64,000 nt of DNA from Bradyrhizobium yuanmingense (GTDB lineage Bacteria; Pseudomonadota; Alphaproteobacteria; Rhizobiales; Xanthobacteraceae): contig NZ_JARFML010000010.1 in the NCBI RefSeq assembly GCF_029167105.1, positions 1 to 64,000 on the forward strand. The letters run 5' to 3'. Positions 19,919-28,384 of this stretch are shown in pieces. Within the stretch, counting starts at the first letter, position 1, and each line of letters starts with the position of its first letter. The notes beneath the pieces are model-generated. The model was not told the origin of the DNA. It worked only from the letters and a program-made list of their open reading frames with translations, and made no database searches. The position numbers and the translations under genes were made by a program.

Positions 19919-20652
19919 CGAAGGAGATCATGATCGCTCCCTCGATCCTCGCCGCGGATTTCGCGCATCTCGGCGAGGAGGTCGCTGCGATCGACGCCGC
20001 TGGGGCCGACTGGATCCATTGCGACGTCATGGACGGACACTTCGTGCCGAACATCAGTTTCGGTGCCGACGTCATCAAGGCGATCCGCCCCTATTCGAAG
20101 AAACCGTTCGACGTGCATTTGATGATCGCGCCGACAGATCCCTATCTCGAGGCGTTCGCAAAGGCCGGAGCGGACATCATCACGGTGCACGCCGAAGCGG
20201 GGGCGCATCTCGACCGCTCGCTGCAGGCGATCCGCTCGCTCGGCAGCAAGGCTGGCGTCAGCCTTTGTCCGTCGACCCCGGAAGCGGTGATCGAGTATGT
20301 GCTCGATCGGATCGATCTCGTGCTGGTGATGACGGTCAATCCGGGCTTTGGCGGCCAATCCTTTATCGCATCGCAGATCGACAAGATCAGGCGGATCAGG
20401 ACCATGATCGGCGGGCGGCCGATCCGGCTCGAGGTCGACGGCGGTGTCACGCGCGACAATGCCGCGGCCGTGGCTGCAGCGGGCGCCGACACGCTGGTTG
20501 CGGGCTCCGCCGTGTTTCGCGGCAAGAGCGCTGGCGAATATGCCGCCAATATCGCGGCCATTCGCATCGCCGCGGAGACCGGCCGGGTTCCGAAGCTGCA
20601 AGATAGTTCCGCGCCCGCGAAGCGGGCCGAAGAAAGTGCACTCATCCGGTAG
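19915..20652 (+). CDS. cbbE: Ribulose-phosphate 3-epimerase
   Basis: 245 residues. The TIM-barrel epimerase motifs [44 protein letters not shown] and [10 protein letters not shown] carry the metal ligands and catalytic aspartates. It interconverts xylulose-5-phosphate and ribulose-5-phosphate. The ATGA overlap with cbbX indicates translational coupling. A C-terminal tail of about 20 polar residues goes beyond the usual family end. Last gene of the cbb operon. Confidence 0.94.
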   Translation: MTKEIMIAPSILAADFAHLGEEVAAIDAAGADWIHCDVMDGHFVPNISFGADVIKAIRPYSKKPFDVHLMIAPTDPYLEAFAKAGADIITVHAEAGAHLDRSLQAIRSLGSKAGVSLCPSTPEAVIEYVLDRIDLVLVMTVNPGFGGQSFIASQIDKIRRIRTMIGGRPIRLEVDGGVTRDNAAAVAAAGADTLVAGSAVFRGKSAGEYAANIAAIRIAAETGRVPKLQDSSAPAKRAEESALIR

Positions 20653-20912
20653 ATTACGGATCAGTTGCGGACCGCTGCTGGGGTCCCGGTGCGCCAAGGC
20701 GCGCCACTTTCGCCGGGTCTCTACGGAAAGGCGTCGCCCAAATCGACCAGCTCATTCAGGCCGGGGTAACCAAAGCTGCTGAGAAGAAGAATCGATTAAC
20801 GACCGCGCAATTCTAAGCGTCTCAATTTGCGGTTTAGGAACGCTATGAGAGCGCGGATGCAGAACGACGGTAATTGTAGGCATGAAGCCTGCACGCCACG
20901 CCAAGCGATGGC

Positions 20913-22769
20913 ATGAACATGCATCGCTTGTTCGCCGAGCAGCTCCGCTGTGCCACCGATGCCACCGGACAGGTCGATCTCGTCAAGCTGGGCGAGTTCG
21001 TCAGCGCGGCCTACGAGGCCCGTGATCGCGACCGCCGGCGGGCGATGGAAGTAAGCGCGCAAACGCGCGACGAGGTCGAGCAAGATCTGCTGCGGACCCA
21101 GGAGTTCCTCGATACGATCATCGAGAACATTCCGATCGCCGTCTTCGCGAAATGTGCGAAGGATTCGCGCTACATCCTGCTCAACCGCGCCGGCGAAGAC
21201 TATTACGGCATGCCGCGCGAACAGATGCTAGGCCGAACACCCGAGCAGATATTCCCGGCTGACTTGGCCCGCGTGGTCAACGAGCAGGATAGGCGCGTCG
21301 TGGCCAGCGGCATGCCGATGGTTCTCGAGGAACATCTGCTCGAAGTAGGGGTCAAGGGCCGTGACCGGGTCGTCAATTCACGCAAGATGCTGATCACGGA
21401 TGGCAACGGAGATCCGCAATATCTGGTCGGCGTGATCGAGGACGTCACGGAGCGTGTCATCACCCGGCAGCGGATCAGCCATCTTGCGCATCATGATGCG
21501 CTCACGGACCTGCCGAACCGCAGCGCCTTCAACGCGGCGCTCGACGAACGGCTGGAGCGGGCGCAGGAGGGATCGACCAGTTTCGCTGTGCTGAGCCTCG
21601 ATCTCGACCGCTTCAAGGAGGTCAACGACGTGTTCGGTCACCCCGTCGGCGACATGCTGATGCGGGCGGCCGCCGACCGGCTTGCCGCGGAAGCCGACGG
21701 CGCCTTCGTTGCCCGCATCGGCGGCGACGAGTTCATGATCCTGATGCCCGACAATGCCAGCCGTGAGGACGTTCTGGCGCTGGCCGAACGCCTGGTCGAG
21801 ACGATCGGCAAGGAGCTCGAGGTCGACGACTATCTCTCCCACGTGGGCCTTAGCGTCGGCATCGCGTTCTATCCCGACGATGGCGTGAACGCGGCGACGC
21901 TGCTCGCCAACGCCGACTCGGCCCTCTACCGCGCCAAGCGCGAGGGCAGGAGCCGGGTCCGCTGCTTCGAATCCGAGATGGATCAGGAGCTGCGCGACCG
22001 CAGGCTGTTGCAGCACGACCTGCGGCTGGCGCTGGAGCAGAACCAGCTCCTGGTCTATTTCCAGCCGCAGGCGCGGGTCGATGGCGAGGTCATCGGCTTC
22101 GAGGCGCTGCTGCGATGGAATCACCCGACACGGGGCTTCGTGCCGCCGGACCAGTTCATTCCGCTCGCCGAGGAGAACGGGCTGATCGTCGAGATCGGTG
22201 AATGGGTGCTGCGCGAGGCGTGCCGTGAGGCGGCGTCCTGGCCGCGGCCGTTGCAGGTCGCGGTCAACTTGTCGCCGGTCCAGTTCCAGGCGGGCGATCT
22301 CGAGCGCTTGATCCACCAGATCCTGTTGGAGACGGGGCTGACGCCGACGCGGCTCGAGGTCGAGATCACGGAGGGCGTGCTGATCGGCGATTTCACCCGC
22401 GCGCTCAACCTGCTGCGGCGGCTGAAGGCGCTCGGCATCCGCATCGCCATGGACGATTTCGGCACCGGCTATTCCTCGCTGTCCTACCTGCAGTCGTTCC
22501 CGTTCGACAAGATCAAGATCGACCGCAGTTTCATCTCCAACCTGGAGGCGACGCCGCAATCGGCCGAGATTGTCCGCGCCGTCCTGAGCCTGGCGCACGC
22601 GCTGAAGATACCGGTCATTGCCGAGGGAGTGGAGACGGAAGCCCAGCGCGCCTTCCTGGCGCGCGAGGCCTGCGAGGAGATTCAAGGCTATCTCGTCGGC
22701 CGGCCTGACCTGATCGAACGCTATCTCGACTTGGTCGGCGTCGCCGTGGAGCGCCGCCTCTACGCCTAG
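20913..22769 (+). CDS. PAS-GGDEF-EAL cyclic-di-GMP signalling protein
   Basis: 618 residues, soluble. Domains in order: a helical leader (1-60), PAS (about 62-183), GGDEF (about 188-350, intact GGDEF at 270-274) and EAL (about 365-605, EAL at 397-399, with DDFGTGYSS and AEGVETE). Both catalytic signatures are intact, so it may be bifunctional; no RxxD inhibitory site precedes GGDEF. The PAS domain probably binds a cofactor or ligand. It stands alone, about 260 bp after cbbE. ATG 20919 is an alternative start. Confidence 0.92.
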   Translation: MNMHRLFAEQLRCATDATGQVDLVKLGEFVSAAYEARDRDRRRAMEVSAQTRDEVEQDLLRTQEFLDTIIENIPIAVFAKCAKDSRYILLNRAGEDYYGMPREQMLGRTPEQIFPADLARVVNEQDRRVVASGMPMVLEEHLLEVGVKGRDRVVNSRKMLITDGNGDPQYLVGVIEDVTERVITRQRISHLAHHDALTDLPNRSAFNAALDERLERAQEGSTSFAVLSLDLDRFKEVNDVFGHPVGDMLMRAAADRLAAEADGAFVARIGGDEFMILMPDNASREDVLALAERLVETIGKELEVDDYLSHVGLSVGIAFYPDDGVNAATLLANADSALYRAKREGRSRVRCFESEMDQELRDRRLLQHDLRLALEQNQLLVYFQPQARVDGEVIGFEALLRWNHPTRGFVPPDQFIPLAEENGLIVEIGEWVLREACREAASWPRPLQVAVNLSPVQFQAGDLERLIHQILLETGLTPTRLEVEITEGVLIGDFTRALNLLRRLKALGIRIAMDDFGTGYSSLSYLQSFPFDKIKIDRSFISNLEATPQSAEIVRAVLSLAHALKIPVIAEGVETEAQRAFLAREACEEIQGYLVGRPDLIERYLDLVGVAVERRLYA

Positions 22770-22781
22770 CTTTGGGCACAC

Positions 22782-22805
22782 AGTTCCAAACGGACGTTTG
22801 GAACT
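22782..22805. repeat. Perfect 24-bp inverted repeat
   Basis: Arms AGTTCCAAACG (22782-22792) and CGTTTGGAACT (22795-22805) around GA, 12 bp after the GGDEF-EAL stop. It could fold as a terminator hairpin but has an A-rich rather than T-rich tail. As double-stranded DNA it would be a good operator for the small gene starting at 22938. Confidence 0.65.
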
Positions 22806-22937
22806 AAAATCCTTACCGGCACTTCTCGAAAATTAACTTGGTTCAGGCGCGTTGTGCGCGCAGCAAATGTTTTGCATAAACGCCATCGGCCTGACGCAAA
22901 TCAGGGCAATAAGCCTGTGAACGCGAGGGAGGGTCTC

Positions 22938-23150
22938 ATGGAGAACGTACGTCGCTACCGGGCGCTGGCGTCCCTCTGCCGTCAGCAGGCGGCCTACCGG
23001 CCGCTCCAGAACTGGGAACTCCTCGGCCAGGCCGAACATTTCGAACATCTTGCCGAAATCGAGCTCAAGGCGCATTTCGACGCGTGCAATGTGCATCGCG
23101 ACAAGGACGCCGCCGCGCCCACGACATGGGAAGCTCCCGTCGCGGCGTGA
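22938..23150 (+). CDS. Small helical protein, ENVRRYR family (paralogue of the gene at 10379)
   Basis: 70 residues beginning MENVRRYRALASLCRQQAA. It aligns without gaps over about 40 residues with the protein at 10379-10576, through the W-x-LL-x-QAE and LAEIELKAHF helices. A strong GAGGGAGGG ribosome binding site lies six bases before the ATG. It is probably a small soluble two-helix protein; function unknown. The convergent gene downstream is a universal stress protein. Confidence 0.75.
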   Translation: MENVRRYRALASLCRQQAAYRPLQNWELLGQAEHFEHLAEIELKAHFDACNVHRDKDAAAPTTWEAPVAA

Positions 23151-23168
23151 CGGCGCCAAGCCGGCTCA

Positions 23169-24005
23169 TCAATGGGCCATCAGCGTCGGGACCGTCATGG
23201 CTTCCAGCATGGCGCGGGTGACGCCCCCGAGAAAGCGTTCCTGCAACCGCGAATGGCCGTAGCCGCCCATCACCAGGAGATCGAGACTCTCGTCGGCCGC
23301 CAGCGACAGAATGATCGGCTGAATGTCGGCGCGCGTGGCGGTCAGGCTGACCGTGCGGGTGGACAATCCGCGCCGGCCGAGATGTCTGGCCAAGCCGCTC
23401 GCTGAAGCTTCGCCGCAGACGGCGTCGGTCTCGTTGACGGTGATGATCACGATCTCTTCGGCGCGCGCCAGGAACGGAGCTGCGTCGCGCATGGCGCGGG
23501 CGGCAACGCGACTGCCGTCCCAGCAGATGCCGATCCGCTTCGCCTTGAAGGCTCCCCGGAAGGCGTAGGGCAGGAACAGCACCGGGCCGCCCGCCCGGAA
23601 CAGGATCTCGCTCGGCACGTCGTTGTCGAACGAGCCCTGCGCCGGATCGGGCTGGAGCACCACGCTGAGATCGTGCAGCCGTGCCATCTCGCCGAGCGAG
23701 CCGGCGGCATCTGCCGGGATCGCGCCGAGTGCGTGGCAGGTATAGGAGATGCCGGCGTTCGCAGCCTCGCTCTTGAATACCGCGAGCGCCGCCTCGGCCC
23801 GCTCCACGGCGCGCTCACGCTCCAGCTCGAACACGGCCGCCACCGCCGCGCCGCCTTCCATGACGTAAGCCGCACTGGTGGCGACATAGCCGACCGCGAC
23901 CGCGTCGAGATGCGCGTTGAGGTTCGCCGCGAGCGAGACCGAGCCCTCGATCGCGGGACGCATGGCACGTTCGGTGGGAATGTGGACGAGAATGTCTTTG
24001 TACAT
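23169..24005 (-). CDS. Universal stress protein (UspA family, tandem-length)
   Basis: 278 residues, about twice one Usp domain. It starts MYKDILVHIP and ends with the ATP-binding signature MGGYGHSRLQERFLGG-(x)-TR and TVPTLMAH. The second half (about 150-278) keeps the G-2x-G-9x-G motif; the first half lacks it and is probably a degenerate Usp domain. It is likely a cytoplasmic stress-survival protein. The start at 24005 has GGAGG nine bases upstream; a longer frame to 24179 is not supported. Confidence 0.88.
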   Translation of the reverse strand: MYKDILVHIPTERAMRPAIEGSVSLAANLNAHLDAVAVGYVATSAAYVMEGGAAVAAVFELERERAVERAEAALAVFKSEAANAGISYTCHALGAIPADAAGSLGEMARLHDLSVVLQPDPAQGSFDNDVPSEILFRAGGPVLFLPYAFRGAFKAKRIGICWDGSRVAARAMRDAAPFLARAEEIVIITVNETDAVCGEASASGLARHLGRRGLSTRTVSLTATRADIQPIILSLAADESLDLLVMGGYGHSRLQERFLGGVTRAMLEAMTVPTLMAH

Positions 24006-24210
24006 AGCGCGCCTCCGCTGAGCATCATCCGATGGTCGCAGTTTTTCACTGCGCGAAGGCGACGCGTTGAGCTGTATCAAACGTCCGGATTGCCTGCTGC
24101 GCCCGCTCATCCATTCTTTGCCGAGATTTAATCGGACGGACGGGACGCCGTAAGGTGGCAGCGACCATGTTGCGGGCAAGGCGACACCCGCTCAACATGG
24201 ACATTTCGAC

Positions 24211-25764
24211 ATGAACAATCGCGTCAATTCCGACACCACCACGTCTCGCAAGATCTTGCGGCCACGGCGGCTCGCGCTGCTCGGCACCGTGGCCGCGCTG
24301 GGCGTGGCCGCCCTGGCAGTTGCCCCCGGCGCCTCGCCGTACGGCATCAACTCCTTGATTGCGCCGGCTCAGGCGGCCGAAGCCGCCGCGACGCCGCCGG
24401 GCTTCGGCGATCTCGTCAGCAGGGTCAAACCCGCAGTGATCTCGGTGCGGGTCAAAATCGATCAGGACAACGACAAGAGCGCGATGCTGCAGCAGAACCG
24501 GACGGATTCGGACGACGACACGCCGTACGACCAGTTCTCGCGACAGTTCGGTTTCCGCTTTCCGGGCGGCGCGAACGGCATGCCGCGCCAGCGCCACCAG
24601 ATGATCACGGGCGAAGGCTCCGGCTTTTTCATCTCCGCCGACGGCTATGCCGTGACCAACAATCACGTCGTCGATCGCGCCGAGTCCGTGCAGGTGACGA
24701 TGGACGACGGCACGACCTACACCGCGAAAGTGGTCGGCACCGATCCGAAGACCGATCTCGCGCTGATCAAGGTCGACGGCAGGAAGGACTTTCCGTTCGT
24801 CAAGTTCTCCGACCAGAAGCCGCGCATCGGCGACTGGGTGGTCGCGGTCGGCAATCCCTTCGGTCTTGGCGGCACCGTGACCGCCGGCATCGTCTCGGCC
24901 AGCGGCCGCGACATCGGCAACGGTCCCTATGACGACTTCATCCAGATCGACGCGCCGATCAACAAGGGTAATTCCGGCGGCCCGGCCTTCGACATGAACG
25001 GCAACGTGATCGGCGTGAACACTGCGATCTTCTCGCCCTCGGGCGGTTCGGTTGGCATCGGCTTCGATATCCCGGCTTCGACCGCCAAGCTCGTCGTCGC
25101 GCAATTGAAGGACAAGGGCGCGGTCACCCGGGGCTGGCTCGGCGTGCAGGTGCAGCCGGTAACGTCGGATATTGCCGACAGCCTCGGGCTCAAGGAGGCG
25201 CGCGGCGCGATCGTCGACAATCCGCAGGATGGCAGCCCGGCGGCGAAGGCCGGTATCCAGGCGGGCGATGTCATCACCGCCGTCAACGGCACAACGATCA
25301 AGGACTCCCGCGACCTCGCCCGCACCATCGCCGGCTTGGCGCCGGGCACGTCCGTGAAGCTCGATGTCTTCCGCAAGGGCGACAGCAAGACGGTGACGCT
25401 GGCGCTCGGCGAGTTGCCGAACGAGCGGCAGGCCAAGGGCAATGGCAGTGGCAATGCCGACGAGGGCAGCGGACAGCCGGGTGCCGGCACGCCGCGCCTC
25501 GGCCTCAGCCTGGCACCCGCCGGTGACGTCCAGGGCGCAGGCCAGAACGGCGTCGTCGTCACCGAGGTTGATCCGCAAGGCCCGGCCGCGCAACGCGGCA
25601 TCCGGACCGGCGACGTCATCCTCAATGTCGGCGGCAAGGCTGTCAGCAATGTCAGCGAGGTGCGCTCCGAGCTGGCGCAGGCCAAATCGTCGGGCAAGCG
25701 CAGCGTGCTGCTTCAGGTCAGAAGCGCGGAGGCCACCCGCTTCGTTGCGGTGCCACTCGCATAA
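24211..25764 (+). CDS. degP: DegP/HtrA-type periplasmic serine protease (Do family)
   Basis: 517 residues. A long N-terminal signal or anchor segment (about 1-56, ending PAQAAEA) is followed by the trypsin-like domain with catalytic H152 (TNNHVVD), D182 (TDLALIK) and S255 (GNSGGPAF), then two PDZ domains (about 300-390 and 420-515). It degrades or refolds damaged envelope proteins. It is divergent from the universal stress gene and followed by a strong terminator. A Gly/Asn/Ser-rich linker separates the PDZ domains. Confidence 0.95.
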   Translation: MNNRVNSDTTTSRKILRPRRLALLGTVAALGVAALAVAPGASPYGINSLIAPAQAAEAAATPPGFGDLVSRVKPAVISVRVKIDQDNDKSAMLQQNRTDSDDDTPYDQFSRQFGFRFPGGANGMPRQRHQMITGEGSGFFISADGYAVTNNHVVDRAESVQVTMDDGTTYTAKVVGTDPKTDLALIKVDGRKDFPFVKFSDQKPRIGDWVVAVGNPFGLGGTVTAGIVSASGRDIGNGPYDDFIQIDAPINKGNSGGPAFDMNGNVIGVNTAIFSPSGGSVGIGFDIPASTAKLVVAQLKDKGAVTRGWLGVQVQPVTSDIADSLGLKEARGAIVDNPQDGSPAAKAGIQAGDVITAVNGTTIKDSRDLARTIAGLAPGTSVKLDVFRKGDSKTVTLALGELPNERQAKGNGSGNADEGSGQPGAGTPRLGLSLAPAGDVQGAGQNGVVVTEVDPQGPAAQRGIRTGDVILNVGGKAVSNVSEVRSELAQAKSSGKRSVLLQVRSAEATRFVAVPLA

Positions 25765-25790
25765 CACGAACTGGACCCTTACAAATCCAG

Positions 25791-25816
25791 AAAGGCGGCC
25801 TTTCGGGCCGCCTTTT
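25791..25816 (+). terminator. Intrinsic terminator of degP
   Basis: A perfect 10-bp stem AAAGGCGGCC / GGCCGCCTTT with loop TTTCG, ending in TTTT, 27 bp after the degP stop codon. Confidence 0.92.
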
Positions 25817-26032
25817 GACACACGTCAGGTCCGCACCAAGCCGGTCACATTCTCGTTAACGGCAGGGATGATGACCTGGTGCGTCCGAAAAAGCCGTGTT
25901 CGCTAATCACACTCGCAAGGCGCCTCGGTGCTCTGCGACAACGTCGCCGCTGAGAGGGGTTGCAGCGTGGAACTTCGAGCCTCCCGGCGCTTTGTGGAAC
26001 TCGCCGGTGGTTCACAAGTGATCGGTGCCGAC

Positions 26033-26395
26033 ATGGATCGATTGAAGCTCTCGCTCAGGAGTGCGCTGCTCGTGGCGCCATTGGTGCTCTCGGGTGGAAA
26101 CGCGCTCGGGCGCGACGACGGCCGCTACGCGAATTCTCCTCTGAAGCCATGGTTCGACAGTTTGCGCAGCCATCTCGGTCCGTGCTGCTCGGACGCGGAC
26201 GGTTTCGCCCTCGCCGATCTCGACTGGGAGTCGCACAACGGGCGCTACCGTGTCCGCATCGACGGACAGTGGATCGATGTGCCGGATGAGGCCGTCATCA
26301 CCGAGCCCAATCGGGCCGGCCGCACGATGGTGTGGCCGGTCAAGACTGCGTTCGGGATTTCGATCCGCTGCTTCATGCCGGGGAGCATGATCTGA
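26033..26395 (+). CDS. Small exported protein with a PCCSDADG motif
   Basis: 120 residues from ATG 26033. The N-terminal hydrophobic segment (SALLVAPLVLSGGNALG) looks like a signal peptide. The mature part holds PLKPWFDSLRSHLGPCCSDADGFALADLDWES and later W-IDVPDEAVI, a pattern found in short rhizobial and phage-associated secreted proteins with no assigned function. The adjacent CC pair may bind metal or form disulfides. A longer frame from 25928 has no ribosome binding site and no signal-like start. Confidence 0.65.
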   Translation: MDRLKLSLRSALLVAPLVLSGGNALGRDDGRYANSPLKPWFDSLRSHLGPCCSDADGFALADLDWESHNGRYRVRIDGQWIDVPDEAVITEPNRAGRTMVWPVKTAFGISIRCFMPGSMI

Positions 26396-26401
26396 GGCGG
26401 G

Positions 26402-26707
26402 TCAGCGCGACCGCTTGGATTTGCGCTTCGATGATTTCTTGTTCGACGATTTCTTGGACGACGTCCTGGACGTTTTCTTGGACGTCTTCTTGGCGCTCTT
26501 GCGCTTCGAAGCCTTCTTCGGGACCTTCTTGCCCTTCTTGCGTGCCTTCGACAGTCCGATCGCGATGGCCTGCTTGCGGTTCTTGACGCGGCCGCCGCGC
26601 CCGCCACGGCCGCTCTTCGCAGTGCCCTTCTTGTAACGCCGCATCTCGGTGGCGACATCGCTGCCCGAGCTACGTGAGTAGCGGCGCTTTTTTGCCTTGC
26701 GTGCCAT
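26402..26707 (-). CDS. DUF6496-like histone H1-type basic protein
   Basis: 101 residues. The N-terminal half has RYSRSSGSDVATEMRRYKKGTAKSGR and VKNRKQAIAIGLSKARKKGKKVPKK, matching the DUF6496 pattern. The C-terminal half is a Lys/Ser/Arg tail of repeated KKTS/KKSS units, like histone H1 or bacterial Hc1 tails. It probably binds DNA non-specifically and may compact the nucleoid under stress. ATG 26707 is preceded by GGGGAG. An EcfG-like promoter lies at 26731-26755. The lysine-rich tail could vary in length between strains. Confidence 0.8.
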   Translation of the reverse strand: MARKAKKRRYSRSSGSDVATEMRRYKKGTAKSGRGGRGGRVKNRKQAIAIGLSKARKKGKKVPKKASKRKSAKKTSKKTSRTSSKKSSNKKSSKRKSKRSR

Positions 26708-26730
26708 GCATGTTCTCCCTCGGCGGGGAG

Positions 26731-26755
26731 AACCATTCTGCACAGCCATGGTTCC
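26731..26755 (-). promoter_or_regulatory. EcfG-type promoter candidate
   Basis: On the minus strand GGAAC (26755-26751), 16 bases, then GGTT (26734-26731), 24 bp before the start of the histone-like gene. It matches GGAAC-N16/17-CGTT with one difference. Confidence 0.65.
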
Positions 26756-26797
26756 GGGAGCGTGGAACGGCGCAGGCCTAAAGCGCGATGCGATGCT

Positions 26798-26992
26798 CTA
26801 GAAGGAGTTTGCCAGCTCGATCTCCGCTTCCAGCACCTGGATGCGCCGGGCGGCCTCGCTGAAGGACAGATCCCGCGCATATTGGCCGGGCTGGTAGGCC
26901 TCTTCGCTGAGCCGCTTCAGCTTGAGACCCTGCGCCCGCGTCATCTGCTCGCCCAGGAAAAATCTGGCGTCGTATTTACCTTGAACCTGCAT
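26798..26992 (-). CDS. DUF3072 family protein
   Basis: 64 residues. The core MTRAQGLKLKRLSEEAY, LSFSEAARRIQVLEAEIEL matches DUF3072, a short helix-loop-helix domain in which a 'MTxxQ..YLKxLxEEA' helix is followed by an 'EASxRIxxL' helix, found in stress-related actinobacterial and rhizobial proteins. Function unknown. It is transcribed divergently from the gene at 27054; the 60-bp AT-rich gap (TTGACT near 27020) presumably holds both promoters. Confidence 0.75.
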   Translation of the reverse strand: MQVQGKYDARFFLGEQMTRAQGLKLKRLSEEAYQPGQYARDLSFSEAARRIQVLEAEIELANSF

Positions 26993-27053
26993 CTGACGTC
27001 TCCGTCTTGAATTCGTGACTTGACTATATGTTCTTATTTTGTTCTAACAAGGC

Positions 27054-27329
27054 ATGGACAACAGAATTAATGAAATTCGACGTAAAATCAGAGCCTTGAG
27101 GCTCGAGATGGCCGACGTCGAGGCGTCGGTGCGCGACCTCGTCGAGCGCGATCACGATTGCACGGAAAGGGCCCTGGCGCAGATGGACCTGCGCCGGAAG
27201 ATCAATCTCTTGATCGCCGAATGGAAGGCGGCCGGCGGCAGCGACGTATTGCCAAATGTCCGCGACCGGGTGCGGCTTCGTGCCGTGAAGACAGGCGGCA
27301 ATTCCGCGCGCGCAGCCAAGCGCCGCTGA
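27054..27329 (+). CDS. Small coiled-coil protein, unknown function
   Basis: 91 residues. The first 60 are a continuous amphipathic, charged helix (INEIRRKIRALRLEMADVEASVRDL then RKINLLIAEWKAAGG), and the tail is basic (RDRVRLRAVKTGG-KRR). It has no Cys and no membrane segment. The ATG follows an ACAAGG sequence. It is divergent from the DUF3072 gene. No family recognised. Confidence 0.65.
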   Translation: MDNRINEIRRKIRALRLEMADVEASVRDLVERDHDCTERALAQMDLRRKINLLIAEWKAAGGSDVLPNVRDRVRLRAVKTGGNSARAAKRR

Positions 27330-27383
27330 GATCCTTGGCGCCCGATACTGAAGGCCGAGTGCCGAACCCAAAGATAGAAGACA

Positions 27384-27408
27384 AAGGGCTCCGCAATGCG
27401 GAGCCCTT
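27384..27408 (-). terminator. Intrinsic terminator between convergent small genes
   Basis: AAGGGCTCCGCA and TGCGGAGCCCTT flank one base, giving a stem of about 11 bp. On the minus strand it is followed by TGTCTTC after TTT, so it best serves the gene ending at 27427; it also lies 55 bp after the plus-strand gene. Confidence 0.8.
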
Positions 27409-27426
27409 CATGATTCCAGGGAGCGC

Positions 27427-27669
27427 CTATTTGGTGTTGGTCATGCCGCCCTTGTTGGTCATGGTGCCGCCCTGATCGGAGCCGGGACCGGCGCCGCCTT
27501 GGCCGGACGGATCAGCGCCCTTGGAGGACTTGGTGTTGGAGCCGGTGGTCTGTGCCGACGACATCGAGGATCCGTGCTTGGCCTTGTGTGATTTGGCCTG
27601 GGCGGCAAACGGCGCGGCGGCAAGGCCGGTTGCCAATATTACGGCGAGAGCGAGCTTGGTCGTCTTCAT
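27427..27669 (-). CDS. Small exported Gly/Ser-rich protein
   Basis: 80 residues: a clear signal peptide (MKTTKLALAVILATGLAAAPFAAQA, cleavage about residue 25) and a disordered mature part rich in Ser, Gly, Lys, Asn and Met (SSKGADPSGQGG, GGTMTNKGG). Proteins of this type are frequent in Bradyrhizobium stress regulons and have no known function. An EcfG-like promoter lies 39 bp upstream (27708-27732) and an intrinsic terminator follows. Confidence 0.75.
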   Translation of the reverse strand: MKTTKLALAVILATGLAAAPFAAQAKSHKAKHGSSMSSAQTTGSNTKSSKGADPSGQGGAGPGSDQGGTMTNKGGMTNTK

Positions 27670-27707
27670 GCGGGGAAACTCCCTGAGTTAAATTGACGCA
27701 GGCAGCA

Positions 27708-27732
27708 AACCGCGCGTCGCGGCAGGAGTTCC
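27708..27732 (-). promoter_or_regulatory. EcfG-type promoter candidate
   Basis: Minus-strand GGAAC (27732-27728), 16 bases, GGTT (27711-27708), 39 bp before the small exported gene starting at 27669. Confidence 0.65.
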
Positions 27733-27764
27733 CGGCGAAGTATCTTCCGTGCGTCACGCACGCT

Positions 27765-28022
27765 TCAAGTTTGCTTGTCCTCGGCCAGGATGAACACGGC
27801 GCCGGTGAGCGTCGCGCCGATCGCAAAGGTCGTCACCAAGGTGAGGGTGACGACCATCGCGGCCTGGCTTCCGCCATTGTTCAGCAGGTTGGCGACGGCC
27901 GGATTGGACAGGACGAGCGTGAGGCTGAAAGTGAGGCCGAGCGCTGCGCCCATCATTGCATGCGTCATCAGCTTGATAAGGCCGCTGGCAGAGATCAGCT
28001 CAGACGACTTCTTGGTGCGCAT
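27765..28022 (-). CDS. Small two-helix membrane protein, unknown function
   Basis: 85 residues with two transmembrane segments (LMTHAMMGAALGLTFSLTLVL and AAMVVTLTLVTTFAIGATLTGAVFIL), both termini polar (MRTKKSSEL, EDKQT). Its promoter region carries an exact GGAAC-N16-CGTT match 27 bp upstream, the best EcfG-type site in the window. Function unknown; it is probably a general-stress membrane protein. Confidence 0.75.
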   Translation of the reverse strand: MRTKKSSELISASGLIKLMTHAMMGAALGLTFSLTLVLSNPAVANLLNNGGSQAAMVVTLTLVTTFAIGATLTGAVFILAEDKQT

Positions 28023-28048
28023 GGGACGGCATCCCGAACTGCCACGCC

Positions 28049-28073
28049 AACGCGCATGTGATCGCCGGGTTCC
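28049..28073 (-). promoter_or_regulatory. EcfG-type promoter, exact consensus match
   Basis: Minus-strand GGAAC (28073-28069), exactly 16 bases, CGTT (28052-28049), 27 bp before the start at 28022. This is the reported EcfG consensus without a mismatch. Confidence 0.8.
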
Positions 28074-28162
28074 GTTCCGCTGAAGGAATTGTTACCGCCC
28101 GTTTCATCCGGCGTTCATGCCGGGCTTGCCAAGATGGGCGCCAGCAAAACGGGAACATCGAT

Positions 28163-28384
28163 ATGGGTAAGGTCGTCTTTCTTTACCGCTCGCTGGCCTA
28201 TCGCAATGCGGCCGCGGACATCCTGCGCAAGGCGCGCAAGCTTCCGCTTGGCGCGGAGCGGAGCGCGGCCCGCCGCTACGCGAGGGCGCTGCGCGATCTC
28301 GCCCGAACGGAAGCCTGGCTCGAAGGGCGCGTCGCGCGCGAACCACGCACGGCGCAGCGCATGGGCAGCGCAGCGTCAGGTTAA
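28163..28384 (+). CDS. Small basic helical protein, unknown function
   Basis: 73 residues, strongly basic (LRKARKLPLGAERSAARRYARALRDLARTEAWLEGRVAREPR) and predicted all-helical. Start ATG 28163 (MGKVVFLYRSLAYRN); upstream in-frame codons are not supported. Its last bases overlap the end of the convergent HWE kinase gene by 4 bp. The 'ARALRDLARTEAWLEG' helix recalls the 'ALANEQDWLDG' helix of the small protein at 37363. No named family. Confidence 0.65.
   Translation: MGKVVFLYRSLAYRNAAADILRKARKLPLGAERSAARRYARALRDLARTEAWLEGRVAREPRTAQRMGSAASG

Noticed and set aside
20653..20912. Possible gene remnant ending in a Lys-rich frame (GVAQIDQLIQAGVTKAAEKK type) between cbbE and the GGDEF-EAL gene
   Set aside because: The frame has no start, no ribosome binding site and no recognised family. 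It could be a decayed gene end, but evidence is insufficient.
25970..25995. EcfG-like promoter for the exported PCCSDADG protein
   Set aside because: GGAAC-N16-CTTT has only a partial -10 and lies 38 bp before the start. It is too weak to annotate beside the better matches.
26402..26707. Low-complexity lysine-rich frame as a sequencing artefact
   Set aside because: The N-terminal half matches the DUF6496 pattern, a ribosome binding site and promoter are present, and histone-like tails are naturally low complexity.
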